Assembly: GCF_010731635.1 (NCBI RefSeq)
Contig: NZ_AP022583.1
Span: 2,418,001 to 2,482,000, forward strand
From: Mycobacterium noviomagense
GTDB lineage: Bacteria; Actinomycetota; Actinomycetes; Mycobacteriales; Mycobacteriaceae
Direction of reading: 5' to 3'
DNA length: 64,000 nt
The notes beneath the pieces are model-generated. The model had not been told where the DNA came from and did no database searches. It saw only the letters and a program-made list of their open reading frames with translations. A program made the position numbers and the translations under genes. Positions 26,686 to 36,070 of the stretch are shown here, piece by piece (the stretch's first letter is position 1; the number at the start of each line of letters is the position of its first letter).

Positions 26686-27980
26686 GATGGGCTGGTCGCG
26701 TTAGACGAAGAGGCCGTTCCTTCTTCGCTATTATTCGTGGATTCGCCGAACGGCAGTCGAAAGATCACCTCGGGCCTGACGAGAACGCAGACCAGGAACC
26801 ATCAATAGAATCCGCGACTCCGAACGCCGACCGTCCGGCAGAGCCGTCGCCAGACAAGACGCTGAGCCTTGACGGGCGACCATCCCGAACCCGGAAGTCG
26901 CGGCTGCCAGAAATCATCACTATCGCGGCGATGGCAGTGCTGTCTGCGGTCGTCGGTGGAGCCATTGTTGTGACCGCAGAGAACTTCATACCAATTCGCG
27001 CCCACCGGGCGATGTCTGTCGAGCAAGTCGCCGCCAAAGTGCTGCCGAGCGTGGTAATGCTGCAGATGACGGTAGTCCATCAGGACACGACCCGGGGCTT
27101 CGACGTCAGGTCCGAACAAGGCTCGGGCATCATCGTGAATTCCGACGGGCTGATCCTGACCAATAACCATGTCCTGACTAATCCCGAGGTGGTGGGCGCT
27201 GCCGGTCAACGAGAAAATCTCGTGACCCTCAACGACGGCCGTAAAGCTCAATTCACTGTCGTCGGCAGCGACCCGATCCTCGACATCGCCGTGGTCCGAA
27301 TTCACGGCGTTTCTGGGCTCACCCCGATCTCATTCGGCTCGTCGGCCAACCTTGACGTAGGCCAACAAGTGGTAGCCATCGGGTCACCACAAGGTTTCCA
27401 AAGCACGGTCAGCGAGGGCATCATCAGTGCTCTGCACCGTCCGATCTTCGAAGAGGGGTCGCTGTACCAGGCGATCCAAATCGATGCGGCAACAAGTCAT
27501 GGGAATTCTGGTGGCGCCCTGGTCAATCTGAGCGGCGAGCTCATCGGAGTCAACTCGTCCGGGAATGAGGGTGCGTATGGTCTCTCCTTTGCCATTCCGG
27601 TCGATCAGGCGAGGCGCGTTGCCGACGAGCTGATAGCCACAGGCCACGCAACGCACGGTTTCCTCGGTTTGCGTGCGACCAGCAACTCAGACATCACCAA
27701 CATTTCGAATGCCGACGGCGCCAAGATCACCGCGGTGAACAGCAACGGTGCCGCGGCAGGGGCGAGACTGGCGGCTGGGTTCGTGGTCACCAAACTCGAC
27801 GACCAACCGATCGCCAACGCTGGTGCGCTTGCGGCCGCGGTGCATTCCAAGGCACCCGGCGCCGGGATCACGCTGACCGTCCTTGACCCGAGCGGCAGCA
27901 CCAAAACGGTGCAGATCACCCTTCGCACCGATCAGGGTAGTCAACTACCGAGCCCAGAAAGCCTGGAAATAGCTGCTTAG
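26682..27980 (+). CDS. HtrA-like membrane-anchored serine protease, 432 aa
   Basis: A basic, then Pro/Ser-rich cytoplasmic tail (1-75) leads into one membrane span (about 77-98), placing the rest outside the membrane. The trypsin-like domain shows the full triad: H163 (LTNNHVL), D201 (LDIAVV) and S276 (HGNSGGAL). A PDZ domain occupies about 325-412. This architecture is that of HtrA/PepD proteases, which degrade or trim exported proteins. The ATG overlaps the stop of exported protein C as ATGA, indicating translational coupling. Protein C is therefore a candidate substrate, activator or PDZ ligand. The 27981-28124 gap that follows holds no feature. Confidence 0.88.
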   Translation: MRWAGRVRRRGRSFFAIIRGFAERQSKDHLGPDENADQEPSIESATPNADRPAEPSPDKTLSLDGRPSRTRKSRLPEIITIAAMAVLSAVVGGAIVVTAENFIPIRAHRAMSVEQVAAKVLPSVVMLQMTVVHQDTTRGFDVRSEQGSGIIVNSDGLILTNNHVLTNPEVVGAAGQRENLVTLNDGRKAQFTVVGSDPILDIAVVRIHGVSGLTPISFGSSANLDVGQQVVAIGSPQGFQSTVSEGIISALHRPIFEEGSLYQAIQIDAATSHGNSGGALVNLSGELIGVNSSGNEGAYGLSFAIPVDQARRVADELIATGHATHGFLGLRATSNSDITNISNADGAKITAVNSNGAAAGARLAAGFVVTKLDDQPIANAGALAAAVHSKAPGAGITLTVLDPSGSTKTVQITLRTDQGSQLPSPESLEIAA

Positions 27981-28124
27981 AGGTTCTTTCGCCAGTGCGG
28001 TGAGGCGTTGGGGCGCTACCCATCGCAGATGCGGCACTACAACATCCAGACGATGCTTGTCCCCGAACGATTTTGGCGAGTGAACCGAGCCACAACGCGT
28101 GACACGATCCAGGGCGATGACGCT

Positions 28125-28670
28125 TTACTGAGAATGGTCCAGCGGGATATTGAGGGCCGACATGGTGGCAGCTAAACCATCGTATTGCCCTGCGAGCATG
28201 CAGAATTCGATGAGTTGACGCCGATCGAGGTGGTCGGACAACTGCTGCCATACGTCGTCGCTGATCGAGCGGTTGGTGATGAACTCGTCGGTGGCCTTCA
28301 GCAGCGCCTGCTGCCGGGCGGTGAGCCGCTCGGACGGCGCCGGCCAGTTGAAGATCGCCGCTTGCGTCTGTTCATCCAGCCCGCGGCGGCGGGCCATCCG
28401 GCGGTGATGCTGCAGCTCGTATTCGCAGGACCGCAGATGCCCGACGCGCAGGATCACCAGCTCGGTGTCGACGGCCGGCAGCCGGCCCCGCAGCAGGGCA
28501 CCCGAATACGGCAGCCACAGCCAAAACAGCCGCTTGTGCTGACCCAGCGTGGTGAACAGGTGCATTTCTGGAGCGCTGACGGTGCGCGCACCGAATTTCG
28601 CTAGCACCCAGTTGATTAGCCCGAGGTCGCGCAAACCGCCCGACGGGATGCGGCCCACTTGCGCCGTCAC
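28125..28670 (-). CDS. Carboxymuconolactone decarboxylase/AhpD-like (Rv0464c-like), 181 aa
   Basis: An all-helical CMD-fold protein. The core TELVILRVGHLRSCEYELQHH resembles the AhpD active region, but only one Cys is present where AhpD has CxxC, so classic disulphide chemistry is unlikely. The GTG start overlaps the ramB stop (GTGA), implying joint translation. The last 21 residues are duplicated, in diverged form, at 21928-21999 on the far side of the island, and the terminal codons are less GC-rich than the rest. The end of this gene may therefore have been replaced when the island arrived. Confidence 0.82.
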   Translation of the reverse strand: MTAQVGRIPSGGLRDLGLINWVLAKFGARTVSAPEMHLFTTLGQHKRLFWLWLPYSGALLRGRLPAVDTELVILRVGHLRSCEYELQHHRRMARRRGLDEQTQAAIFNWPAPSERLTARQQALLKATDEFITNRSISDDVWQQLSDHLDRRQLIEFCMLAGQYDGLAATMSALNIPLDHSQ

Positions 28671-30082
28671 GCCGGTGTCACCAGGTAGGGAGACACCGTG
28701 CTGCGGTGCTCGTCGAGATCCAGTGCGCGGCCCAGTGCCGGGAAAGCCCGCTGCGGACAGTTGTCGCGTTCGCACACCCGGCAGCCCGCGCCGATCGGCG
28801 TCGCGTTGTCTCCCGACAAGTCCAGTCCTTCCGAGTAGACGAGCCGGTGGGCGTGGCGAAGCTCGCAGCCCAGACCGATCGCGAACGTCTTGCCGGGCTG
28901 ACCATACCGTGAGGCCCGTCGCTCCACGGTGCGTGCCACCCACATGTAGTTGCGGCCGTCGGGCATCTGGGCGATCTGGACCAGGATCTTGCCCGGGTTG
29001 GCGAAAGTCTCGTAGACGTTCCACAGCGGGCAGGTGCCGCCGCTGGAGGAGAAGTGAAAACCCGTGGCGGACTGACGTTTTGACATGTTCCCGGCCCGGT
29101 CGACGCGGACGAACGAGAACGGCACCCCCCGCATCGACGGCCGCTGCAAAGTCGAAAGCCGGTGGCAGATGGTCTCGTAGCTGACACCGTAGAACGCCGA
29201 GAGCCGTTCGATGTCATAGCGGAAGTTCTCGGTGACGTCGTGGAACTGCCGATAGGGCAACACCGCCGCAGCCGCGAAGTAGTTGGCCAGCCCCAGCCGG
29301 GCCAGCTTGCGCGATTCTTCGGACGTGAACTTGCCTTCCTCGACCATGGCGTCGATCAGGTCACCGAATTCCAAATACGCCAGCTCGGCGGCCATCTTGA
29401 ACACCTGCTGGCCCGGCGACAAGTGCGTGCTGATTTCCAGGGTTTTGGTTTCGGGGTCGAAACGGTGCAACACGGTGTCGCCGAGATCGATGCGCTTGTT
29501 GATGTGCACGCCGTGCACATCGGTGAGCCGGCGAGCCAGCTCCCGGCCCAGGTCGCCGCGGTGCATGCGCATCCGGATAGTCAGATCCTCGGCGGCGGTG
29601 TCGAGCTCATGCAAATAGTTCTGGCGTTGGTAGAAGTAGTCGCGCACCTCTTCGTGCGGCATGGTGATCGACCCGCTGCCGCTGCCGTCGAAGTAGCGCT
29701 CCTCGGTGGCAGCCGCGAGTTGCGCGGTGGTGATCCGGTAGCGCCGGTGCAGGTTGACCATGGCGCGGGCCAGCTTCGGGTGGGCGCTGACCATTTCGGC
29801 GACTTCGGTCATGTCGACGTCGACATCCAGGTCGCGGTCCATCGTCACCTCACGCAGCTCGGCGACCAGCCGGGTGTCGTCCTGAGAGGCGAAGAACGTC
29901 GCGTCCACCCCGAATACCTCGGTGATCCGCAGCAGCACCGCCACGGTCAGCGGCCGCACGTCGTGCTCGATCTGGTTGAGGTAGCTCGGCGAGATGTCCA
30001 GCATCTGCGCCAGCGCGGCCTGGCTGAACCCGCGCTCGTTGCGCAGCTGACGGACCCGTGAGCCGACGAACGTCTTGGTCAC
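28667..30082 (-). CDS. ramB: RamB-type regulator of glyoxylate metabolism, 471 aa
   Basis: N-terminal XRE helix-turn-helix (VRQLRNERGFSQAALAQMLD, about 8-62), then an IrrE/ImmA-like middle region and the Cys-rich C-terminal domain GAGCRVCERDNCPQRAFP. RamB represses isocitrate lyase and acetate genes; in M. tuberculosis it controls icl1 (aceA) and its own gene. Length is close to the M. tuberculosis protein (474 aa), and the target aceA lies 1.2 kb away in the same window with a TTTGCAAA site upstream. It forms a transcript with the overlapping CMD gene. Confidence 0.93.
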   Translation of the reverse strand: MTKTFVGSRVRQLRNERGFSQAALAQMLDISPSYLNQIEHDVRPLTVAVLLRITEVFGVDATFFASQDDTRLVAELREVTMDRDLDVDVDMTEVAEMVSAHPKLARAMVNLHRRYRITTAQLAAATEERYFDGSGSGSITMPHEEVRDYFYQRQNYLHELDTAAEDLTIRMRMHRGDLGRELARRLTDVHGVHINKRIDLGDTVLHRFDPETKTLEISTHLSPGQQVFKMAAELAYLEFGDLIDAMVEEGKFTSEESRKLARLGLANYFAAAAVLPYRQFHDVTENFRYDIERLSAFYGVSYETICHRLSTLQRPSMRGVPFSFVRVDRAGNMSKRQSATGFHFSSSGGTCPLWNVYETFANPGKILVQIAQMPDGRNYMWVARTVERRASRYGQPGKTFAIGLGCELRHAHRLVYSEGLDLSGDNATPIGAGCRVCERDNCPQRAFPALGRALDLDEHRSTVSPYLVTPA

Positions 30083-30210
30083 CCGGCCAGCGTACCCGGT
30101 TGCGAAGGATAGATTCGCAGGCTTGGCATGCCCGCGTCGATTGGCTCCGCAGCTAGCTCGTTTGGCATGATTCGCAGGAACGTGCGGGGAAGTAACAGGG
30201 GAGTACAGCG

Positions 30211-31005
30211 TTGAGCCTCGACAAAGTGATGATGCCGGTGCCGGACGGCCATCCCGACGTCTTCGAACGGGAATGGCCGCTGCGGGTCGCCGACATCGAC
30301 CGCGAGGGGCGACTGCGCTTCGATGCGGCCACCCGCCACATCCAGGACATCGGCCAAGATCACCTGCGCGAGTTGGGTTTTGAGGAGACCCACCCGCTGT
30401 GGATCGTGCGCCGCACCATGATCGACCTGATCCGACCGATTATGTTCCAGGACATGCTGCGGCTGCGGCGCTGGTGCTCGGGCACGTCGAACCGGTGGTG
30501 CGAAATGCGGGTCCGCATAGATGGGCGCAAGGGCGGGTTGATGGAGTCCGAGGCCTTCTGGATCAATATCAACCGGGAGACTCAGGGCCCGGCGCGGATC
30601 GCCGACGACTTCCTGGCCGGCCTGCGCCGCACGACCGACATCGAGCGGCTGCGGTGGAAGGCCTATCTGACCGCGGGAAGCCGCGACGACGCGCTGGAGA
30701 TTCACGAGTATCCGGTGCGCTTCACCGACATCGACCTGTTCGACCACATGAACAACGCGGTGTACTGGAGCGTGATCGAGGACTACCTGTCCGGCCACCC
30801 CGAGCTGCTCGAGGCGCCGCTGCGGGTGACCATCGAACACAATGCCCCCGTCGCTTTGGGTGACAAGCTGGAGATCATCTCCCATGTGCACCCGCCCGGT
30901 TGGACCGACCGATTCGGTCCCGGACTGACCGATCGAACTGTTACAACGCTCACGTATGCCGTCGGCGACGAGGTCAAAGCCGTCGCGTCGATCTTCCCGC
31001 TGTAG
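30211..31005 (+). CDS. Acyl-ACP thioesterase-like protein (Rv0466-like), 264 aa
   Basis: A double hot-dog protein of the acyl-ACP thioesterase type. The first hot-dog contains VADIDREGRLRFDAATRHIQ and the second has RFTDIDLFDHMNNAVYWSVI, with the Asp-x-x-Asn-His arrangement of the active region. It would hydrolyse acyl thioesters in the cytoplasm. The start is a TTG after an AGGGGAG ribosome site. Length equals Rv0466. It is divergent from ramB and upstream of aceA, so it may share acetate or fatty-acid control. Confidence 0.88.
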   Translation: MSLDKVMMPVPDGHPDVFEREWPLRVADIDREGRLRFDAATRHIQDIGQDHLRELGFEETHPLWIVRRTMIDLIRPIMFQDMLRLRRWCSGTSNRWCEMRVRIDGRKGGLMESEAFWININRETQGPARIADDFLAGLRRTTDIERLRWKAYLTAGSRDDALEIHEYPVRFTDIDLFDHMNNAVYWSVIEDYLSGHPELLEAPLRVTIEHNAPVALGDKLEIISHVHPPGWTDRFGPGLTDRTVTTLTYAVGDEVKAVASIFPL

Positions 31006-31078
31006 CCACTCGGCAGGCTCCGCGTCGACCTACCAACAAATGGGTTGACCTGCAGTTTAGGGTTACTGGCCGGTAGCT

Positions 31079-31094
31079 ACTGAACCGGTTCAGT
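31079..31094. promoter_or_regulatory. 16-bp perfect palindrome before aceA
   Basis: ACTGAACCGGTTCAGT is perfectly self-complementary and lies 195 bp before the aceA start. It is a good candidate operator for a dimeric regulator; I cannot assign one. Confidence 0.5.
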
Positions 31095-31114
31095 TATCAG
31101 CAGCCTTCGCAGGA

Positions 31115-31122
31115 TTTGCAAA
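31115..31122. promoter_or_regulatory. RamB-like TTTGCAAA site
   Basis: TTTGCAAA within GGATTTGCAAAAAG fits the core of the published RamB motif and lies about 170 bp before aceA. A weaker AAAGTTGGCAACTG lies about 20 bp on. RamB control of aceA is established in related species; the site here is inferred. Confidence 0.55.
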
Positions 31123-31288
31123 AAGTGACCGAGTTGTGGCCAAAGTTGGCAACTGCAAGCGGTGGACCTGCGGAGCTAAGCTGTGCCATCGTCGGCTTAA
31201 CAAGCTGAGGAGCTTGCTGGCGAGTTAACAATCCTGGGAACGCCGGGGCCCGCCAGCTGATCAAAACAGAAGAAGGAGCACCTGACTG

Positions 31289-32572
31289 ATGTCTACCGTT
31301 GGCACGCCCAAGAGCGCGGAGCAGATCCAGCACGACTGGGACACCAATCCGCGTTGGAAGGACGTCACCCGCAGCTACACCGCGGCCGATGTGGTGGCTT
31401 TGCAGGGCAGCGTCGTCGAGGAGCACACGCTCGCCCGCCGCGGCGCCGAGGTGCTGTGGAACCAGCTGCACGACCTCGAGTGGGTCAACGCGCTGGGCGC
31501 CTTGACCGGCAACCAGGCCGTGCAGCAGGTGCGGGCTGGCCTGAAGGCCATCTACCTCTCCGGCTGGCAGGTGGCCGGTGATGCCAACCTCGCCGCGCAG
31601 ACCTACCCCGACCAGAGCCTGTACCCGGCCAACTCGGTGCCGCAGGTGGTGCGTCGCATCAACAACGCGCTGCAGCGTGCCGACCAGATCGCCAAGGTCG
31701 AGGGTGACAAGTCGGTGGAGAACTGGCTGGCGCCCATCGTCGCCGACGCCGAGGCCGGCTTCGGCGGTGCGCTGAACGTCTACGAGCTGCAAAAGGCGAT
31801 GATCGCCGCCGGTGCGGCGGGCACCCACTGGGAGGACCAGTTGGCGTCGGAGAAGAAGTGCGGCCACTTGGGCGGCAAGGTGCTGATCCCGACCCAGCAG
31901 CACATCCGGACGTTGACGTCGGCGCGGCTGGCTGCGGACGTGTGCGACGTGCCCACCGTGATCATTGCGCGCACCGACGCCGAGGCGGCCACCTTGATCA
32001 CCTCCGACGTCGACGAGCGCGACCGCCCGTTCATCACCGGCGAACGCACGCGAGAAGGCTTCTACCGCACCAGGAATGGTATCGAGCCCTGCATCGCGCG
32101 GGCCAAGGCCTACGCGCCGTTCGCTGATCTGATCTGGATGGAGACCGGCACTCCTGACCTGGAGGTCGCCAAGCAGTTCGCCGAGGCGGTCAAGGCCGAG
32201 TACCCGGACCAGATGCTGGCCTACAACTGCTCGCCGTCGTTCAACTGGAAGAAGCACCTCGACGACTCGACCATCGCGAAGTTCCAGAAGGAGCTGGCCG
32301 CGATGGGCTTCAAGTTCCAATTCATCACGCTGGCCGGCTTCCACGCGCTGAACTACTCGATGTTCGACCTGGCCTACGGCTACGCCCGCAACCAGATGAG
32401 CGCCTACGTCGAGTTGCAGGAGCGCGAGTTCGCCGCCGAGGAGCGCGGTTACACCGCGACCAAGCACCAGCGCGAGGTGGGTGCCGGTTACTTCGACCGC
32501 ATCGCCACCACCGTCGACCCCAGCTCGTCGACGACCGCGCTGACCGGCTCGACCGAGGAACACCAGTTCTAA
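31289..32572 (+). CDS. aceA: Isocitrate lyase Icl1/AceA, 427 aa
   Basis: Splits isocitrate to succinate and glyoxylate, the first step of the glyoxylate shunt used on acetate and fatty acids; in mycobacteria it is also a methylisocitrate lyase. The catalytic KKCGHLGGK signature, the metal-binding [12 protein letters not shown] region and the C-terminal lid sequence [20 protein letters not shown] segment are present. Length is one residue below the M. tuberculosis enzyme. A GAAGGAG ribosome site precedes the ATG. A strong terminator follows, though fadB2 lies just beyond it. Confidence 0.97.
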   Translation: MSTVGTPKSAEQIQHDWDTNPRWKDVTRSYTAADVVALQGSVVEEHTLARRGAEVLWNQLHDLEWVNALGALTGNQAVQQVRAGLKAIYLSGWQVAGDANLAAQTYPDQSLYPANSVPQVVRRINNALQRADQIAKVEGDKSVENWLAPIVADAEAGFGGALNVYELQKAMIAAGAAGTHWEDQLASEKKCGHLGGKVLIPTQQHIRTLTSARLAADVCDVPTVIIARTDAEAATLITSDVDERDRPFITGERTREGFYRTRNGIEPCIARAKAYAPFADLIWMETGTPDLEVAKQFAEAVKAEYPDQMLAYNCSPSFNWKKHLDDSTIAKFQKELAAMGFKFQFITLAGFHALNYSMFDLAYGYARNQMSAYVELQEREFAAEERGYTATKHQREVGAGYFDRIATTVDPSSSTTALTGSTEEHQF

Positions 32573-32581
32573 GTCGCCGAC

Positions 32582-32631
32582 CAGACGCAAAGGCTCCCAT
32601 TTCGTGCCGAAATGTGGGGCCTTTGCGTCTG
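32582..32631 (+). terminator. Long hairpin terminator after aceA
   Basis: The outer arms CAGACGCAAAGG (32582-32593) and CCTTTGCGTCTG (32620-32631) pair perfectly. An inner CATTTCG/CGAAATG stem extends the hairpin, leaving a three-base loop. There is no U-run. Confidence 0.8.
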
Positions 32632-32651
32632 TTCGCGCGGGATAGTCGAGA

Positions 32652-33515
32652 ATGAGTGACGTGTCAATCGAACGAGTAGGTGTCATTGGCGCCGGCCAAA
32701 TGGGGGCCGGCATCGCCGAAGTATCGTCACGCGCAGGTGTCGACGTGCTGGTCTTCGAGACCACCGACGCGCTGGTCACTGCCGGCCGCAGCCGCATCGT
32801 GAAATCGCTGGAGCGTGGTGTCAGCGCGGGCAAGATCACCGAGCGCGAGCGTGACGGCGCGATCGAGAAGCTGACCTTCACCACGGATCTGAAAGAGCTG
32901 GCCGACCGCCAACTGGTGATCGAAGCCGTCATCGAGGACGAGGTCGTCAAAGCCGAGATTTTCGCCGAATTGGACCGGGTCATCACCGATCCCGCCGCGG
33001 TGCTGGCGTCGAACACCTCCAGCATCCCGATCATGAAACTGGCCGCCGCCACCAAGAACCCTCAGCGAGTGTTGGGCCTGCATTTCTTCAACCCGGTCCC
33101 GGTGCTGCCGTTGGTGGAGCTGGTCTGCACCCTGGTCACCGACGACCAAGCCGCTGAGCGCACTGAGGAATTTGCCAGCACCGTGCTGGGCAAGCAGGTG
33201 GTGCGCTGCTCCGACCGGTCGGGCTTCGTAGTGAACGCATTGCTGGTGCCGTTTTTGTTGTCGGCGATCCGGATGGTCGAAAACCGGTTCGCCACAGCAG
33301 AAGACGTCGACAAGGCGGTGGTCGCTGGGCTCTCGCACCCGATGGGCCCGCTGCGGCTCTCGGACTTGGTTGGCCTGGACACGTTAAAACTGATTGCGGA
33401 CAAGATGTTCGAGGAATTCAAGGAGCAGCAGTACGCGTCACCGCCGTTGCTGGTGCGCATGGTCGAGGCCGGTCTGCTCGGCAAGAAATCCGGTCAGGGC
33501 TTCTACTCGTACTGA
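32652..33515 (+). CDS. fadB2: 3-hydroxybutyryl-CoA dehydrogenase FadB2, 287 aa
   Basis: NAD(P)-dependent oxidoreductase converting 3-hydroxybutyryl-CoA and acetoacetyl-CoA. The Rossmann GAGQMGAGIAEVSSRAG opens the protein, ASNTSSIPIMKLA and GLHFFNPVPVLPLVELV follow (the HFFNP motif contains the catalytic His), and the C-terminal helical domain includes GLDTLKLIADKMFEEF. Length and order after aceA match Rv0468. The ATG at 32652 is followed closely by a GTG; both fit. Confidence 0.93.
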   Translation: MSDVSIERVGVIGAGQMGAGIAEVSSRAGVDVLVFETTDALVTAGRSRIVKSLERGVSAGKITERERDGAIEKLTFTTDLKELADRQLVIEAVIEDEVVKAEIFAELDRVITDPAAVLASNTSSIPIMKLAAATKNPQRVLGLHFFNPVPVLPLVELVCTLVTDDQAAERTEEFASTVLGKQVVRCSDRSGFVVNALLVPFLLSAIRMVENRFATAEDVDKAVVAGLSHPMGPLRLSDLVGLDTLKLIADKMFEEFKEQQYASPPLLVRMVEAGLLGKKSGQGFYSY

Positions 33516-33543
33516 GTCCCGTTGCCGCCTAAAGCGACGAGGC

Positions 33544-34449
33544 TTAAGCGGCTTTCTTCTCCATGGTGAACTGGCAGACGTCGGTGTAGCCCTCGCGGAA
33601 CAGCTCCCGGCAGCCCGTCAGGTACTTGATGAAGGTCTCGTACGTCTGCTCGCCCTTGAGCTCGATGGCCTTGTCTTTGTTCGCTTCCAGCCCCTTGGCC
33701 CAGGTGTCCAGCGTTCGGACGTAGTTCTTCCCGATCCGGTGGTGGCGGCTGATGGTGAAACCGGCCTCGGTCGCATATTTGTCGACAACCTCGATCATCG
33801 GCAACCGGCCGCCGGGGTAGATCTCTTTGCGGATGAAGCTGATGAACCGCATCAGCGACATCGTCCGCTTGAGCCCGAGCTGCTTTTCTTCCTCGGCGGA
33901 GGGCAACACAATCGTGTGCAGGAGCATCACCCCGTCGTCGGGCAGCACGTTGTAGCACATTTTGAAAAAGTCCGCGTAGCGCTCATAGGTGCCGACACCG
34001 TCGGCGAAGTGCTCGAAGGCCCCGAGGGACACAATGCGGTCCACCGGCTCGTTAAACTCCTCCCAGCCCTGCAGCCGCACCTCTTTTCGGCGCGGACTCT
34101 CCATTTCGGCGAACTTCTGCTTGTTGTGCGCCAGCTGGTTCTCCGACAGCGTCAGCCCGATCACGTTGACGTCGTATTTCTCGATCGCGCGACGCATGGT
34201 CGAGCCCCAGCCGCAGCCGATGTCGAGCAGCGTCATGCCCGGCTGTAAGCGCAGCTTTCCCAGCGCCAGATCGATCTTTGCCATCTGCGCCTCTTCGAGC
34301 GTCATGTCGTCGCGCTCGAAATAGGCACAGCTATACGTCATAGACGGATCCAGCCAGAGCTTGAAGAACTCATTCGACCGGTCATAGTGCGACTGGATGT
34401 GATCGACGTTCGGCTTCAGTTCGGCGGTTCGCGGCGATTCAGTCCCCAT
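33544..34449 (-). CDS. Mycolic acid cyclopropane synthase, CmaA2-like, 301 aa
   Basis: A SAM-dependent methyltransferase acting on double bonds of mycolic acid chains. Motif I is [15 protein letters not shown], and GAFEHFADG and [12 protein letters not shown] follow. The signature [20 protein letters not shown] and the ending [14 protein letters not shown] resemble CmaA2 (trans-cyclopropane synthase) more than PcaA or the MmaA enzymes. In M. tuberculosis cmaA2 is not at this position, so this is an extra or relocated member. The start [14 protein letters not shown] (34449) is chosen for family length. It is divergent from the KasB-like gene. Confidence 0.85.
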   Translation of the reverse strand: MGTESPRTAELKPNVDHIQSHYDRSNEFFKLWLDPSMTYSCAYFERDDMTLEEAQMAKIDLALGKLRLQPGMTLLDIGCGWGSTMRRAIEKYDVNVIGLTLSENQLAHNKQKFAEMESPRRKEVRLQGWEEFNEPVDRIVSLGAFEHFADGVGTYERYADFFKMCYNVLPDDGVMLLHTIVLPSAEEEKQLGLKRTMSLMRFISFIRKEIYPGGRLPMIEVVDKYATEAGFTISRHHRIGKNYVRTLDTWAKGLEANKDKAIELKGEQTYETFIKYLTGCRELFREGYTDVCQFTMEKKAA

Positions 34450-34620
34450 AGGCGCCGACGATATACGCCCACGTCGGATGCCTGCAATCACCAACGCCGG
34501 GTCATATGTCCTGCTGTCGTTGCGCCCCGGCACAATGCCGTCGGTTTAGGCTTGATCCGTACTCCTCGTGGGTAATTGGGTAACTGGGATGGGCCGTCGA
34601 GGAAAGGAAGCAGCAACGCT

Positions 34621-35871
34621 ATGGCGGCGCTCTCGACAGGAAATGGTTTCCCCAACATAGTGGTCACCGGCGTCGCGATGACGACCGCGCTGGCGACCGA
34701 TGCTGACAGCACCTGGAAAAAGCTGCTCGACGGGCAGAGCGGAATCCGCAAGCTTAACGACCCGTTTGTCGAGCAATTCGACGCGCCGGTGCGCATCGGC
34801 GGGCACCTGCTGGAGGATTTCGACCAAGAGTTGACCCGTATCGAGCTGCGCCGAATGTTGTTTCTGCAGAAGATATCCACGGTCCTTGGCCGGCGGGTCT
34901 GGGCGAATGCGGGTTCACCGGAGGTCGACCCGAACCGGTTGATGGTGGCCATCGGCACCGGGATGGGTTCGACCGAGGAGATGGTCTTCGGCTACGACGA
35001 CATCCGCGCACGCGGTATGAAGGCCGTCAACCCGTTGGGCGTGCTGATGATGATGCCCAACTCGGGGGCCGCTTGGGTGGGGCTGGAACACAAGGCCCGG
35101 GCCGGGATCCTCACCCCGGTGTCGGCCGACGCCTCCGGCGCCGAGGCCATCGCTCAAGCTTGGCGGCAGATCGTGCTCGGCGAGGCCGACATCGCGATCT
35201 GCGGCGGCATCGAGACCAGAATCGAGGCCATCCCCATCGCGGCGTTCGCTCGCATGGAGTTGCTGTCGACGAACAACGACGATCCAGAAGGTGCGTGTCG
35301 CCCGTTCGACAAAGACCGCGACGGGTTCGTGTTCGGCGAGGCCGGCGCGATGATGGTGGTAGAGACCGAGGACCACGCGAAAGCCCGCGGCGCCAACATT
35401 CTTGGGCGCCTGATGGGCGCCGGCATCACGTCCGACGGCTACCACATCGTGGCGCCCGATCCCCGTGGTGAACGGGCCGGGCAAGCGATGACGCGAGCCA
35501 TTGAACTTGCCGGGCTGACGGCCGCCGACATCGACCACGTCAATGCGCATGCCACCGGCACCGTGATTGGCGATCTTGCCGAAGCGAAGGCGATCAACAA
35601 CGCGTTGGGGGCCCACCGTCCAGCGGTCTACGCACCGAAAGCGGCGCTCGGCCATTCGATCGGCGCTGTAGGCGCCGTGGAGTCGATTCTGACCGTGCTG
35701 GCACTGCGCGACGGTGTTATCCCGCCGACGCTGAACCTGCGCAATCTCGACCCGGAGATCGACCTGGACGTGGTCACCGGGGAGCCGCGCCTCGGCGACT
35801 ACAGATACGCGATCAACAATTCGTTCAGCTTCGGCGGCTTCAACGTCGCCTTGGTCTTCGGGCAGTACTGA
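34621..35871 (+). CDS. KasB-like ketoacyl synthase with Cys170 to Asp, 416 aa
   Basis: Strongly resembles KasB, the FAS-II condensing enzyme that makes full-length mycolate chains ([41 protein letters not shown]). Where KasB has its acyl-accepting Cys (SACASGSE), this protein has D170 (SADASGAE; codon 35128-35130). The other active residues remain: H310 (VNAHATG), K340 and H345 (APKAALGHS). The C-terminal FGFGGHN gate has become FSFGGFN. It therefore cannot form the usual acyl-enzyme. It may be a partner or chain-length subunit, a decarboxylase, or a decoy. It lies among mycolate methyltransferases, and the frame is intact. Confidence 0.88.
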   Translation: MAALSTGNGFPNIVVTGVAMTTALATDADSTWKKLLDGQSGIRKLNDPFVEQFDAPVRIGGHLLEDFDQELTRIELRRMLFLQKISTVLGRRVWANAGSPEVDPNRLMVAIGTGMGSTEEMVFGYDDIRARGMKAVNPLGVLMMMPNSGAAWVGLEHKARAGILTPVSADASGAEAIAQAWRQIVLGEADIAICGGIETRIEAIPIAAFARMELLSTNNDDPEGACRPFDKDRDGFVFGEAGAMMVVETEDHAKARGANILGRLMGAGITSDGYHIVAPDPRGERAGQAMTRAIELAGLTAADIDHVNAHATGTVIGDLAEAKAINNALGAHRPAVYAPKAALGHSIGAVGAVESILTVLALRDGVIPPTLNLRNLDPEIDLDVVTGEPRLGDYRYAINNSFSFGGFNVALVFGQY

Positions 35872-36070
35872 CACCCCTGTCGGTGGCGAACTTTCCTGCC
35901 GCGGGCGGACGACAACACGCGACCAGACCAGCGACAACCCTCGTTTCTCGGCTTCGCTGAAATCGCATGGCGCGGCATTCCCGGACTGCGGTGTTGTCGT
36001 GGCACACTCAGGTCGTATTCTTAGTTGCACAGGCGTCAACTCGGGGGGAATCCGGGGCGACGTCTGAATT

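Noticed and set aside
31079..31094. KstR-type cholesterol operator in the aceA leader
   Set aside because: The AAC-N2-GTT core is present but the flanking bases do not fit the KstR consensus; left as an unassigned palindrome.
31097..33055. A 652-codon open frame on the minus strand opposite aceA and fadB2
   Set aside because: It is a shadow of two clearly coding genes in high-GC DNA: antisense frames stay open because stops are rare. It has no family signature.
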